Notes: generated by a model from the letters alone, not told the origin. A stretch of 49,347 bases of DNA from JAGLQA01 sp023135565 (GCA_030639305.1 DAOWCY010000028.1:1-49347), one strand, 5' to 3'. Positions 8,277 to 16,544 are shown, counted from the stretch's first letter. Translations and numbers: made by a program.

Positions 8277-8749
8277 TTATTCGTTGACGATTGCGATGAT
8301 TTTATCGTAGAGACCGGCTTTTATCCTGAAACCGAAATTTATCATCCGGTCTAAAACCGGCTTAACTTGCGGTACTAAATTTGCTTCTTTGGCCGTAACG
8401 ATCAATGCCAATGTTCCTTTTACTTTAACCGAAAACGCCTCGGCGCACTTTTTAGCGGCCCTGTCGTCGATAATGGCGGTATATTGAGGGTTTAAATAAC
8501 CTCACTCTCTCCTACGCCCAGTCCCCATGAAGCTATCCTTAAATCTATTGAACCGGTATTTTTAATATACTTCTTTCCTTTTCCAGTAAGCCATGATTTT
8601 GCGTTGTCATTGGGCGGGCCTCTCATTATCTCTCCGGCGACCCCTCCAGGGATAATTAGGCTATCGCATAGAGAAGTAACTATATCGATTAATGAGAGCT
8701 TGCCCAAAATGATCAAAGACGAAGCATCTATGATCCATTGGCTGCTCAA
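8277..8749 (-). pseudogene. DUF3368 PIN-like toxin, frame broken
   Basis: The first part (8492-8749, TTG start overlapping the antitoxin stop) encodes the PIN-like N-terminus IIDASSLIILGKLSLID through GLGVGESEVI and then stops. In another frame, the DNA from about 8487 down to 8277 encodes YTAIIDDRAAKKCAEA and then LVPQVKPVLDRMINFGFRI, which is the normal DUF3368 C-terminal half including the second acidic motif. The two halves join across a short deletion near 8488-8495. DUF3368 proteins are VapC-like PIN nucleases that pair with UPF0175 antitoxins. As written, the toxin lacks half its active site and should be inactive, unless the break is an assembly error or programmed frameshift. Confidence 0.75.
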
Positions 8750-8997
8750 ATCGCCAGCTCCTTCACAAGCTCATCTTCAGTGACCTGGAAAGGAGATACG
8801 CCAAACTTATTTAGAGCTTCTAAAAAATCGTGCCTGCTGACACCGGCAATTTCCGCTGCTTTGGACTGTGATACTCTCCCGATTTCATACCACTTAACTG
8901 CTGCCGCTAACCTCATTTCGTTTACAAAATCGGCGGGAGTGCTCCTGGTGGCGGAAAAAACTTCCTCAGGAAGTTCAACATTTACCTGTACATTCAT
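8746..8997 (-). CDS. UPF0175-family antitoxin
   Basis: 83 residues from ATG 8997, preceded by AGGAGG at 4 bases; a longer frame upstream lacks a binding site. The sequence runs from a short strand (VQVNVELPEEVF) through the helical core (MRLAAAVKWYEIGRVSQSKA) to AEIAGVSRHDFLEALNKF, a winged or ribbon-helix DNA-binding style motif typical of UPF0175. These proteins pair with DUF3368 PIN toxins as type II antitoxins and repress their operon. The stop overlaps the toxin start (TTGA), implying translational coupling. The toxin partner is frame-broken, so the antitoxin may now be an orphan. Confidence 0.8.
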   Translation of the reverse strand: MNVQVNVELPEEVFSATRSTPADFVNEMRLAAAVKWYEIGRVSQSKAAEIAGVSRHDFLEALNKFGVSPFQVTEDELVKELAI

Positions 8998-9359
8998 TCG
9001 GCCTCCTGATCTCAAAGAGGGGGTCGGCACCCCCAACCTATAGGGGCATCCAAAACGATTCCCTCTTTCTTAGAAAATCTTCGCAAAAAAACAAGATTTT
9101 CACCGATAAGTAGTATATAGTTTCGCACTCATTATATCACAAATTCAATTTTTTCAGTAATTATTTTTGTTGGTTTTATTAAAGGAATCTTGCCTGCGGC
9201 TGGAGTTGAGCCTCCTCATAGAATCCTTGCTCCTGGCTGGGGCTGCTTAACAAAAGTTTTTGTCCAACTTTTTTCAAAAAGTTGGCCGCCGGAGGCAAGC
9301 CCGGTAGATTTAGCGAATGCCCGTCTGCTGAAAGCTGATGGCTGAAAGCTGGATGCTGC
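8998..9359. other. Intergenic: TA promoter, leader hairpin, repeat copy 2
   Basis: The right side of this 362-bp gap carries dispersed-repeat material (9241-9298) with an AAAGTT hairpin and GCCGCCGGAGGCAAG. On the minus strand TATAAT (9131-9136 on the plus strand as ATTATA) with TTACTG 18 bp upstream is a plausible promoter for the UPF0175/DUF3368 operon. A perfect 9-bp stem (9073-9081 with 9093-9101) lies in the predicted leader. No gene is seen. Confidence 0.5.
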
Positions 9360-10187
9360 CTACAACCAGCCGGGGTAAAGCTCCGGGCGGCGGTCGGGCA
9401 GGAAATGACGCCGGGCATGACTGTCTTTCACTTCATCTAAGTCGATTTCGGCAAAAAGAATCGTGTCTTCCGCCGCGGGAGCCTGCGCTATAATACGGCC
9501 ATCAGGCGCGGTAACAAAGGATTTTCCTTCAAAAGTAAGACAATCTTCTTCACCCACCCGGTTGCACAAAGCAGTAAAATAACCGTTCTGGAAACCGGCT
9601 ACCTGCATCTCGGCTTCGAATAAACCGTCCGGCCATTCACCTACGGACCCGGCCTGGGGCACTACAACTAACTCGGCGCCCTGCAAGCCCAAAGCGCGCA
9701 TGTACTCCGGGATATGGCGGTCATAACAGATGGCCACGCCGATTTTGCCATACCGGGTCTCGAAAACCAGTTCATCACCGGGGCCGGGGGCGTAATACCC
9801 GGTTTCATGGAAACAAGGAGCTTCGATAATATGCACCATGCGGGTCACTCCCAAAAGCGAGCCGTCCGCGTCTATCACAGGCGAAGAATCATAAGTCAGG
9901 TCGCCTTTCTTCTCGAAGAAGTTCAAAATAGTGACCACTTCGTGTTTTTTAGATAGCTCTGAGAACTTATCCGTGGTAGGTCCGGGGATAGACTCCGCTA
10001 ACTGCTTAATATCCCCTTCAGCAGGACGCTGAGGATAAAAATAGGTGAAAGCCAGTTCCGCAAAAGCAATCACCTGCGCACCCTGTTTGGCCGCTTCCTC
10101 GAAAGCAGCCAGTCCGCGTTCTAAATTGTCTTTTTTGTTTTTAACTGCATGTTGTTGAACCAGTGCGATTTTTATTAGTTTACTCAT
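9360..10187 (-). CDS. Carbon-nitrogen hydrolase (nitrilase superfamily) with changed lysine
   Basis: 275 residues, normal length. The fold is that of N-carbamoylputrescine amidase-like enzymes: the nucleophile-elbow segment IGVAICYDRHIPE carries the catalytic Cys, AFAELAFTYFYP carries the first Glu, and the C-terminus keeps RRPELY. The usual lysine motif (RKxHIP) reads TRMVHII here, so the catalytic Lys appears to be Met. The rest of that region (FHETGYYAPGPGD) matches the family. It may belong to a subgroup with altered chemistry or may be non-hydrolytic. The start follows GGAGG by 7 bases, and that binding site is part of the dispersed GCCGGAGGCAA repeat. Substrate unknown; cytosolic. Confidence 0.85.
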   Translation of the reverse strand: MSKLIKIALVQQHAVKNKKDNLERGLAAFEEAAKQGAQVIAFAELAFTYFYPQRPAEGDIKQLAESIPGPTTDKFSELSKKHEVVTILNFFEKKGDLTYDSSPVIDADGSLLGVTRMVHIIEAPCFHETGYYAPGPGDELVFETRYGKIGVAICYDRHIPEYMRALGLQGAELVVVPQAGSVGEWPDGLFEAEMQVAGFQNGYFTALCNRVGEEDCLTFEGKSFVTAPDGRIIAQAPAAEDTILFAEIDLDEVKDSHARRHFLPDRRPELYPGWL

Positions 10188-10190
10188 ATT

Positions 10191-10330
10191 ATTGCCTCCG
10201 GCGGGGGGACGGCGCCCCTACCCTCTTAGCCTCCGGCGGGGGGACGGCGTCCCCACCCTCTTAGCCTCCGGCGGCCAAAAACCTTTTTGAAAAAAGGTTT
10301 CTGGACTTCCAAAAACTTCTATTAAGCGAT
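10191..10330 (-). repeat. Dispersed repeat copy 3 with 35-bp tandem unit
   Basis: Two 35-bp units (10194-10228 and 10229-10263) differ at only two positions and are followed by a partial third. Each begins GCCTCCGGCGGGGGGACGGC. They sit next to the hairpin CCTTTTTGAAAAAAGG. Read on the minus strand, the first unit ends in CCGCCGGAGGCAA and provides the ribosome binding site of the nitrilase-family gene. Confidence 0.8.
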
Positions 10331-10372
10331 ACGTTTTTCTATTTTGAGAAACGCTCCTCATTGGCTGCCTGA

Positions 10373-13300
10373 CTATTTTTTGGCCGGGGCGGCGTCATCT
10401 TTTTTCGCGTGCTTTAAGATAAGCGCCGGTACGGCCAGTTCTTTGACCAAACCGTTAAAAGCAGCCATGTCGGTTTCGATGATTTGTTTTAAATTCTTTA
10501 CCTGCTCATCCACCTGCACGGCAAGATAGTCGAATACTTCTACCGACTGCCGGTTAGGAGCGCCTGCGGACATTTGCACTCCCCAACCTAAGTTGCCTAA
10601 CTTATCGTTTACTTTGATGGGATAGTTGAGCAAATCCTGCATCGCCTTTGCCTTATGCTGGATAAGAGCGTCCTCGATGGGCTGCAATTTCTTTTTAAGA
10701 TCCTCCGCCGCTTTCTCGATCTTTTCGAAATAGGGCTGCTCTTTGGTGTGACCGGTATACCATTTTAATTGTTTCCTGATACTGCGCACTTCATTTACCG
10801 TATCGCCGGCCGCGGAAAGTTTGTCGCGCACTGCGATCAAAAAATCGAACTGCTGTTTATATTCTTCCTGTGTAGTAGGATAGTTAGGGTCTTTAATTAA
10901 TTTGAAATTATGCTCGAATTCCTGTTTGCCTACCTTTAAACGCACTTTGTAAAGGCCGGGTATGGCCCAGGGAGACAGGCTGTTACCGCCCCAACTGACG
11001 GCCCCCGGGATCTCCCGGGAAGAAGGATATTCCAGGTCCCAAACGAAACGGTTTAGCCCCGCTTTTACCGGTACGGCAGTCTCTTTCTTTTTTTCCGGTT
11101 TTTGGCAGAAAGTCTTAATCACTTTTCCCGCTTCATCTAAAAAAGTGAGGCTAACCGGGTCTTTGGGTTTCTCTTTAAAATAGTAGTTGATAATAGCGCC
11201 TGTGGGCAGGGTTTCACCGGCGTTTTTCGGGTTTGGCCGGTGCCAGCCGACAAAGCGGTAGGTGGCCGCCGGTTTGAAAAGAAGCACCGGCTCTGCCGTT
11301 TTTTTCTCTAACACCTGGTAAAGCAGGGTCAGGTCGTCCAATATCCAGAAAGAACGGCCGTGGGTGCCGGCTACGATGTCGTTTTCGTGGATTACCAGGT
11401 CGTGGATAGGAGTCACGGGCAGGTTGAGCTGCAGGGAATGCCACTTCTTGCCCTCATCGGGGCTGAAATAGATGCCGGTCTCGGTGCCGACATAGAGCAG
11501 CCCTTTGTGCTTGGGGTCTTCGCGGATGACGCGGGTGAAATCATTTCCAGGGATACCGGCGGTGATTTTTTTCCAGGTTTTACCGAAATCGGCGGTTTTG
11601 TAGAGATAGGGGCGGTAATCGTCCGATTTGTAGCGGGTGGCTGCTATGTAGGCCGTGCCCGCATCGAAATGGGAAGGTTCGATAATGCTCACTAAAGACC
11701 AGGGCGGCAGCTTTTTGGGCGTGATGTTTTGCCAATTTTTACCGCCGTCCCGGGAAATATGAATTAGACCGTCGTCGCTTCCGGCCCAGAGCAGCCCTTT
11801 CTCCAGCGGCGATTCCGCCAGGGCGAAAATAGTGCAGTAATACTCAACGCTGGTATTGTCGCCGGTCAGGGCGCCGCCCGAATGTTCCTGTTTGGATTTA
11901 TCGTCGCGGGTCAGATCCGGGCTGATTATTTCCCAACTGCGCCCTTCCGTGGTAGAGCGGAAAACCCGGTTGGCCGCCGTATAGAGCACCTGGGGATCGT
12001 GGGGCGAGATGAAGATGGGAAACGTCCACTGGAAGCGGTATTTCAGGTCTTTTGCACCCGCTCCCATGGGATTTTCCGGCCATACCGAGATATCGCTGCG
12101 GCGTTGGGTTTTGTGGTCGTATCGGGTCAAGCTGCCGCCGTAGCAGCCGGCATAAACGATGTCCGGGTTTTCCGGGTGCACAGCTATATAACCGCTTTCG
12201 CAGCCGCCCACATGGTACCACTCGTCTCTCGTGATGGAACCCCGGCGCGAGCGGGAAGGGACGCAGATAGTGGAGTTGTCCTGCTGGGCGCCGTAGACGC
12301 GGTAGGGGAAACGGTTATCGGTGGTGACGTGGTAGAACTGGGCTGTAGGCTGGTTATAAATAGAAGACCATTTCTTGCCGCCGTCGAAAGTAACCGTTGC
12401 CCCGCCGTCGTTTGCTTCGATCATGCGCTGCGGGTTTTCCGGGTCGATCCACAGGTCGTGGTTATCGCCGTGGGGAACCCGGATGTTGGTAAAGGTTTTC
12501 GCTCCGTCCGTGGATTTCCAGAACCGTACATTCATGACGTAGAGGGTGTCGGCGTCTTTAGGGTCGGCTTTAATGTGGTGGTAATACCAGGGCCTTTGCA
12601 GCATGTTGGCGTCGCTGCTGACCAATTTCCAGTTAGCGCCGCCGTCTTCGGAACGGTAGATGCCTTTCTTTTTAGCTTCGATAATGGCCCAGATCCGTTC
12701 CGGTTCGGCTGCCGAAACCGTCAAACCGATGCGGCCTTTGATCCCTTCGGGCAGGCCGGGATTAGCGCTGATCTCTTTCCAGGTGTCGCCGCCGTCGCCG
12801 GTCTTGAAAATCCCGCTGCCCGGGCCGCCGCTGTTGAGACTGTAGGGGGAACGCTGCACTTCCCAGGTGGCGGCATAGAGTGTTTGCGGATTGCCCGGTT
12901 CCATAACCAGGTCGATAGCCCCGGTTTTTTCGCCGCGGAAGAGGACCTTTTTCCAGGTTTTGCCGCCGTCTAAGGAGCGGTACACGCCGCGATCTTTATG
13001 GGGGCCGAAAGCGTGGCCTAAGGCAGCCACATAGAGGACATCGCTATTTTGCGGATGGATGCGGATGCGGGCGATATGGCGGGTATCGGCCAGACCCATA
13101 TGTTTCCAGGTTTTGCCGCCGTTTTCGGATTTGTAGACCCCATCGCCGTGGGAGATATTGCCGCGCAAGCAGCACTCGCCCATGCCCACGTAGATCACGT
13201 TGGGGCTGCTGTGGGAGACGGCGACAGCGCCCACGGAACTGGTTTTGAAGAACTTATCGGAGATATTTTGCCAGTTATCGCCGCCGTCGGTGGTTTTCCA

Positions 13301-13531
13301 CAGGCCGCTGCCTGTGCCGCCGAAGTAGAACACTTTTTCTTTGGTCGGATGTCCGGCCACGGCCACTACGCGGCCGCCGCGGTGTGGGCCGATGGAGCGC
13401 CATTTCAGCGCTTTGAGATATTCGGGCAGGATATTTTTTTCTGCCGCGAAGCTGCTGCCTGCGAAGAGGAGCAGTAAAAAGCCTAAAGAAAAGCTAAATA
13501 AAATTTTATGGGATTTCTTTTTAGAACTCAT
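10373..13531 (-). CDS. Exported BNR/sortilin-type beta-propeller protein
   Basis: 1052 residues; the start follows AGGAGG at 9 bases. A signal peptide is clear (KILFSFSLGFLLLLFAGSSFA). The mature part opens with LKWRSIGPHRGGRVVAVAGHP, typical of the large 'WD40/YVTN/BNR-like repeat-containing glycosyl hydrolase' proteins of Acidobacteria and Bacteroidetes. At least eight Asp-box/BNR motifs are visible (TTDGGDNWQ, SENGGKTWK, SLDGGKTWK, TGDGGDTWK, SEDGGANWK, SRDGGKNWQ, TADFGKTWK, SPDEGKKWH), indicating one or two VPS10/sortilin-like propellers over residues ~45-730. The C-terminal ~300 residues hold a beta-sandwich segment (~760-890) and a helical tail (~900-1000). No sialidase active-site set is evident, so hydrolase activity is unproven. 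Probably periplasmic or cell-surface. Confidence 0.85.
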   Translation of the reverse strand: MSSKKKSHKILFSFSLGFLLLLFAGSSFAAEKNILPEYLKALKWRSIGPHRGGRVVAVAGHPTKEKVFYFGGTGSGLWKTTDGGDNWQNISDKFFKTSSVGAVAVSHSSPNVIYVGMGECCLRGNISHGDGVYKSENGGKTWKHMGLADTRHIARIRIHPQNSDVLYVAALGHAFGPHKDRGVYRSLDGGKTWKKVLFRGEKTGAIDLVMEPGNPQTLYAATWEVQRSPYSLNSGGPGSGIFKTGDGGDTWKEISANPGLPEGIKGRIGLTVSAAEPERIWAIIEAKKKGIYRSEDGGANWKLVSSDANMLQRPWYYHHIKADPKDADTLYVMNVRFWKSTDGAKTFTNIRVPHGDNHDLWIDPENPQRMIEANDGGATVTFDGGKKWSSIYNQPTAQFYHVTTDNRFPYRVYGAQQDNSTICVPSRSRRGSITRDEWYHVGGCESGYIAVHPENPDIVYAGCYGGSLTRYDHKTQRRSDISVWPENPMGAGAKDLKYRFQWTFPIFISPHDPQVLYTAANRVFRSTTEGRSWEIISPDLTRDDKSKQEHSGGALTGDNTSVEYYCTIFALAESPLEKGLLWAGSDDGLIHISRDGGKNWQNITPKKLPPWSLVSIIEPSHFDAGTAYIAATRYKSDDYRPYLYKTADFGKTWKKITAGIPGNDFTRVIREDPKHKGLLYVGTETGIYFSPDEGKKWHSLQLNLPVTPIHDLVIHENDIVAGTHGRSFWILDDLTLLYQVLEKKTAEPVLLFKPAATYRFVGWHRPNPKNAGETLPTGAIINYYFKEKPKDPVSLTFLDEAGKVIKTFCQKPEKKKETAVPVKAGLNRFVWDLEYPSSREIPGAVSWGGNSLSPWAIPGLYKVRLKVGKQEFEHNFKLIKDPNYPTTQEEYKQQFDFLIAVRDKLSAAGDTVNEVRSIRKQLKWYTGHTKEQPYFEKIEKAAEDLKKKLQPIEDALIQHKAKAMQDLLNYPIKVNDKLGNLGWGVQMSAGAPNRQSVEVFDYLAVQVDEQVKNLKQIIETDMAAFNGLVKELAVPALILKHAKKDDAAPAKK

Positions 13532-13587
13532 GAAATATTACCTCCTGAAGATTTTTTGTTTTAAAAAGTATAGTACGGTTAATCGGT

Positions 13588-13690
13588 ATAAAAAGTTTGC
13601 CCCGCGGCGCGGGGAGCCGATGAGCTGCTTCGCAGCAAGTGAAGCTTTTCGCTTCTAAAATAACAAAAGTTTGGCCGCCGGAGGCAAAAA
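13588..13690 (+). repeat. Dispersed repeat copy 4
   Basis: Contains AAAAGTTTG, a CCCCGCGGCGCGGGG palindrome, GAGCTGCTTCGCAGC, and the terminal GTTTGGCCGCCGGAGGCAAA shared with other gaps. Confidence 0.75.
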
Positions 13691-13826
13691 GTAATTTCAT
13701 AGTAATTCTTCATGATGCGCGCCTCACCCGGAGATAACGAAATTAACAAACCTCACTCGCGTGGGGAAGCGTTGAACGGTGGTGCTTTTCGACGAGCTAA
13801 CACACCCCGTCACTTCGGGGCAAAAA

Positions 13827-13876
13827 ACAAAAAAGCCCCTCAGTGCCACCTCCTGGCAAGTCTCAATCGGGGAATT
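13827..13876 (-). terminator. Terminator-like hairpin on the minus strand
   Basis: Read leftwards, an outer CCCC/GGGG pair and an inner TGCCA-GGAGG-TGGCA stem-loop are followed by CTTTTTT. This looks like an intrinsic terminator, yet no leftward gene ends here. It may end a short untranslated RNA, or be part of the leader of the BNR gene. Confidence 0.45.
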
Positions 13877-13947
13877 TTAGCTGGTCAATAATCAAAAGTT
13901 TGGCCCCCGGAGGCAAAGTTGCTGGGAAATATTGAGATTTTTTATAG

Positions 13948-13976
13948 TTGATAATAAATAGTTTTAGTATTATAAT
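13948..13976 (+). promoter_or_regulatory. Strong sigma70-type promoter, leaderless
   Basis: TTGATA at 13948-13953 and a perfect TATAAT at 13971-13976 are 17 bp apart. The ATG at 13985 starts 8 bases after the -10 box, the same distance as in rsmH. There is no Shine-Dalgarno sequence. Confidence 0.75.
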
Positions 13977-13984
13977 CTATAATT

Positions 13985-15553
13985 ATGAAAAAGCTGCCTA
14001 TAGGAATCCAGACTTTCAGCGATTTAATCGAAGGCGATTATATCTATGTCGATAAGACGGAGGCTATCTATAATCTTTTTGCCGGCGGCGGCAGGTACTA
14101 CTTTTTATCCCGGCCCCGGCGTTTTGGAAAGTCCCTGTTATTATCCACCATCAAGGAGATATTTTCCGGCAGTAAGGAACTGTTCAAAGGACTGTGGATA
14201 TATGACAAAATAGACTGGGAAAAACATCCGATCATTCACATAGATTTTTCAAAAATCGGCTATAATAACCCCGAAGTACTGGAAAAAGAACTGGACATCA
14301 AAATCGAGGAGCTGGCAGCCGAACAAGGAATAACACTCTATAAAGGAAAAACCCCTGTCAGCAAGTTCGGCGAACTCATCGAAAAAGTTTCCGAAAAGAA
14401 CCGGTCTAAAGTGGTTCTCCTCATCGACGAATACGACAAACCGATCATTGATTTTATTGCTGAAAAAAAGATAGCGGCAGCCAACCGGGACATTTTGAGG
14501 CAGTTTTACACTGTTATCAAAGCTTCCGACCAATACCTGGAATTCGCTTTTTTGACCGGGGTTTCTAAATTTTCGCGGGTTTCCGTATTTTCCGGTTTGA
14601 ACAACTTGAACGATATAACCCATGACGAAAAGTATTCCACCATGTTGGGGTATACTCATGAAGAACTCTTGTTCTATTTCGATACCCGGTTGGCGCAAGC
14701 TCTGAAAAAAAGAGCGGATCAAAGTAAAGAAAAACTGGTGGCAGAGATAAAACGTTGGTACAACGGTTATACCTGGGATGCGCGCCATTTTGTATATAAT
14801 CCTTTTTCTATTCTCAATTTTTTCGACAAAAACCGTTTTTCCAATTACTGGTTTACATCGGCCACACCGACGTTTTTGATAAAGTTGGTCAGGCAGCGCA
14901 GCGTGAATGTCGAAAAACTGGAACATTACCGGGCGGGAGAATCTTTTTTTAACGCCTTTGAAGTGGATAATATTAATGTGGCTTCTCTGCTTTTCCAGAC
15001 CGGGTATTTGACCATCGAGAAAATCGAGGAAAGCGAGGAGTTAGACCGCATTTATACTTTATCTTATCCCAATTTGGAGGTAGAGAAATCCTTTCTCGAG
15101 CACCTGCTGGCTGAATTTTCCTCGCAGTACCCTGATGAAATCGGCGTTTTGGTGTACGATTTGAAAAAATATCTTTATGATAACGAACTCGATACATTTT
15201 TTGAACTTATAAAATCTTTATTTGCCTCGATTCCATACAATATTTTTCCCGCGGACAAGGAGTCTTACTATCACTCCCTTATTTACCTGTTGTTAACCCT
15301 GGTGGGCGTCAACGTCCAGTGTGAAATCCAGACTCACAAAGGTAGGATCGATGCGGTTATCGAAGCCCCGGAATACATCTTTATCATGGAATTCAAGATG
15401 GACTCGGCTGAGAAGGCGCTCGAACAAATCCGTCAAAAGAGGTACTACGAACCATATTTTTCCCGGAAAAAGCCTATTATCCTGGTAGGTGTCGCGTTTG
15501 ACAAAGAAAAGCGCAATATTTCTTCTTTTAAGGCCGAACAGGTAAAACCGTAA
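13985..15553 (+). CDS. AAA-ATPase-like / PD-(D/E)XK nuclease protein
   Basis: 522 residues, usual for this family (PF09820 AAA-ATPase_like with PF08011 PDDEXK_9). The N-terminus MKKLPIGIQTFSDL and YIYVDKTEAI are hallmarks. A P-loop variant SRPRRFGKS lies at 42-50 and a Walker-B-like VVLLIDEYDKPII at 143-155. The C-terminal nuclease core has GRIDAVIE (D456) and IMEFK (E469, K471) plus QIRQKRYY, a complete PD-(D/E)XK set. Such proteins occur in many copies in anaerobes and Bacteroidetes; a mobile-element or defence role is suspected but not established. The gene stands alone with its own promoter abutting the ATG. Confidence 0.88.
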   Translation: MKKLPIGIQTFSDLIEGDYIYVDKTEAIYNLFAGGGRYYFLSRPRRFGKSLLLSTIKEIFSGSKELFKGLWIYDKIDWEKHPIIHIDFSKIGYNNPEVLEKELDIKIEELAAEQGITLYKGKTPVSKFGELIEKVSEKNRSKVVLLIDEYDKPIIDFIAEKKIAAANRDILRQFYTVIKASDQYLEFAFLTGVSKFSRVSVFSGLNNLNDITHDEKYSTMLGYTHEELLFYFDTRLAQALKKRADQSKEKLVAEIKRWYNGYTWDARHFVYNPFSILNFFDKNRFSNYWFTSATPTFLIKLVRQRSVNVEKLEHYRAGESFFNAFEVDNINVASLLFQTGYLTIEKIEESEELDRIYTLSYPNLEVEKSFLEHLLAEFSSQYPDEIGVLVYDLKKYLYDNELDTFFELIKSLFASIPYNIFPADKESYYHSLIYLLLTLVGVNVQCEIQTHKGRIDAVIEAPEYIFIMEFKMDSAEKALEQIRQKRYYEPYFSRKKPIILVGVAFDKEKRNISSFKAEQVKP

Positions 15554-15637
15554 ACTGAGCCGGTTATACTTTATTTTTTGAAGAACTTAGCACAGGGGGA
15601 GAATCTATTCGAGAAAATAGCAGGCGCAATTTTCGGT

Positions 15638-15666
15638 TTGACTATAACGGGGTTTTCTGGTATCAT
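15638..15666 (+). promoter_or_regulatory. Promoter of truncated wtpA copy
   Basis: TTGACT at 15638-15643 and TATCAT at 15661-15666 are separated by 17 bp. The riboswitch starts directly downstream, so the leader is about 150 bases. Confidence 0.6.
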
Positions 15667-15667
15667 A

Positions 15668-15768
15668 CACTCTCTCCGAGCTTTTCGAGCTAAGGCGAAA
15701 GCTACGCTCCAAAGCCGATAGGGTTAACCTGGAAACGGGTTGGCCTTCCGTGTTTGAAAAGGAGAAAT
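15668..15768 (+). promoter_or_regulatory. Moco (molybdenum cofactor) riboswitch, left copy
   Basis: The leader shows the conserved elements I associate with the Moco RNA motif: CTCCGAGC, GAGCTAAGGC, GCTACGCTCC, CCGATAGGGTTAACC, GGAAACGGGTTGGCC and the closing AAAAGGAGA, which can pair with TCTCC at the 5' end. It lies between a promoter and a molybdate/tungstate uptake gene, where feedback by the cofactor makes sense. Metal preference (Mo or W cofactor) cannot be told from sequence. Confidence 0.78.
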
Positions 15769-15824
15769 TAACCGGGTTTCCCCCCGTAATTCCCCCTTTT
15801 TAAACTACGAAAATAGGTGTCTCT

Positions 15825-16223
15825 ATGAAAAAAATAACGGTTATTTTGTCGCTGCTGCTGCTCTTTTTTTCCTGCGGGGAAAAGAAAAAAGAACAGGTAC
15901 TGGTGCTTCATGCCGGTTCCCTGGCGCTTCCTTTTAAAGATATGGCTGCTGCCTTTATGGCTGAATACCCAGGCGTTCATGTGATATTGGAAGCTCACGG
16001 CAGCCGCACCTGCGCCCGGCAGATCACGGACTTAGGCCGCCGCGCCGATGTGATGGCTTCCGCCGATTCGGCTGTGATTAAGAATCTTTTGATGCCGGAA
16101 CATGCCGCTTTCTGCATTGATTTTACTACTAACGAAATGGCGCTGATGTACAGTGGATTCTTTTTTGCCTGTCCCTTTTTCTATGCTTTTTCTATGAATA
16201 AAGAGATAAGCTCGAATATCTGA
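15825..16223 (+). pseudogene. Truncated wtpA copy
   Basis: The first 110 codons match the intact WtpA (105 identical residues): lipoprotein signal LLLLFFSC, then HAGSLALPFKDMAAAFMAEY and GSRTCARQITDLGRRADV. After ALMYS the frame runs into unrelated sequence (GFFFACPFFYAFSMN) and stops at 132 residues. The substrate-binding C-terminal lobe is missing, so the product cannot be a functional binding protein. It sits behind an intact promoter and riboswitch and may still be transcribed. Confidence 0.88.
16155..16179 (+). repeat. 25-bp direct repeat, left
   Basis: The 25 bases beginning GGATTCTTTTTTGCCTG recur exactly at 16884-16908. The left copy starts right at the point where the wtpA duplication ends, and the pair brackets the DinJ/YafQ-type module. 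Confidence 0.85.
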
Positions 16224-16250
16224 ATTATGAATGATTATGTAAAAAAGGAA

Positions 16251-16544
16251 TTATCTAAACAACTCAGCATGGGAACCAATCCTTTCAAGAGTTAACCTGT
16301 TACCTTCGATCTTATAGACTAAAAGCAAATTCGGCTCGATATGACACTCTCTTCTGTCCTTATATTCACCCTTTTTCCCTTTTAATTTATGATCTTTATA
16401 TTTAGGCTCCAGCTTTACCTGTCCGGCAAGACATTCGATCACGTGTCTGATCTCGGCCTTCCTCTCATCCTCCTTTGTTTTATTTGATTTGATAATTTTA
16501 TCGAGGTCTTTCTTAAATTTCTTTAAATAATCGACATTTAACAT
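16251..16544 (-). CDS. YafQ/RelE-family toxin
   Basis: 97 residues. The C-terminal half is diagnostic of the YafQ branch of RelE-type mRNA interferases: KDHKLKG, then RRECHIEPNLLLVYKI, then LTLERIGSHAELF. His in KDH, the RECHI strand and the terminal SHAELF are positions expected for catalysis and fold. The N-terminal helices (LKKFKKDLDKIIKS) also fit. It overlaps the antitoxin by one base, the classical order antitoxin-toxin. Expected to cleave mRNA at the ribosome when freed. The module lies between 25-bp direct repeats. Confidence 0.88.
   Translation of the reverse strand: MLNVDYLKKFKKDLDKIIKSNKTKEDERKAEIRHVIECLAGQVKLEPKYKDHKLKGKKGEYKDRRECHIEPNLLLVYKIEGNRLTLERIGSHAELFR

Larger units (their letters stand above)
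13532..13984. other. Intergenic region with repeats and strong hairpin
   Basis: 453 bp between divergent genes. It holds the AGGAGG and upstream sequence of the leftward BNR gene, two dispersed-repeat fragments (13588-13690 and 13885-13915), a CCCCG-TCACTT-CGGGG hairpin at 13807-13822, a larger terminator-like structure at 13834-13876, and the promoter of the rightward gene. No protein-coding frame is convincing. Confidence 0.5.
15637..16155 (+). repeat. 519-bp duplicated block, left copy (riboswitch + wtpA 5' part)
   Basis: This block and 17302-17820 align from end to end without gaps. Both contain promoter, riboswitch, leader and the first ~110 codons of wtpA. Scattered base differences give only five amino-acid changes in that coding part. 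Homology stops at ...CAGTG (16155), where a 25-bp direct repeat begins. Confidence 0.9.

Noticed and set aside
11882..12973. Long (363-codon) plus-strand open frame opposite the BNR gene
   Set aside because: It lies wholly antisense to a well-supported gene, has no ribosome binding site and its translation is compositionally a shadow of the GC-biased codons opposite.
14249..14926. 225-codon minus-strand frame inside the AAA-like gene
   Set aside because: Antisense shadow; no motifs, no start site, and the plus-strand gene has intact family motifs.
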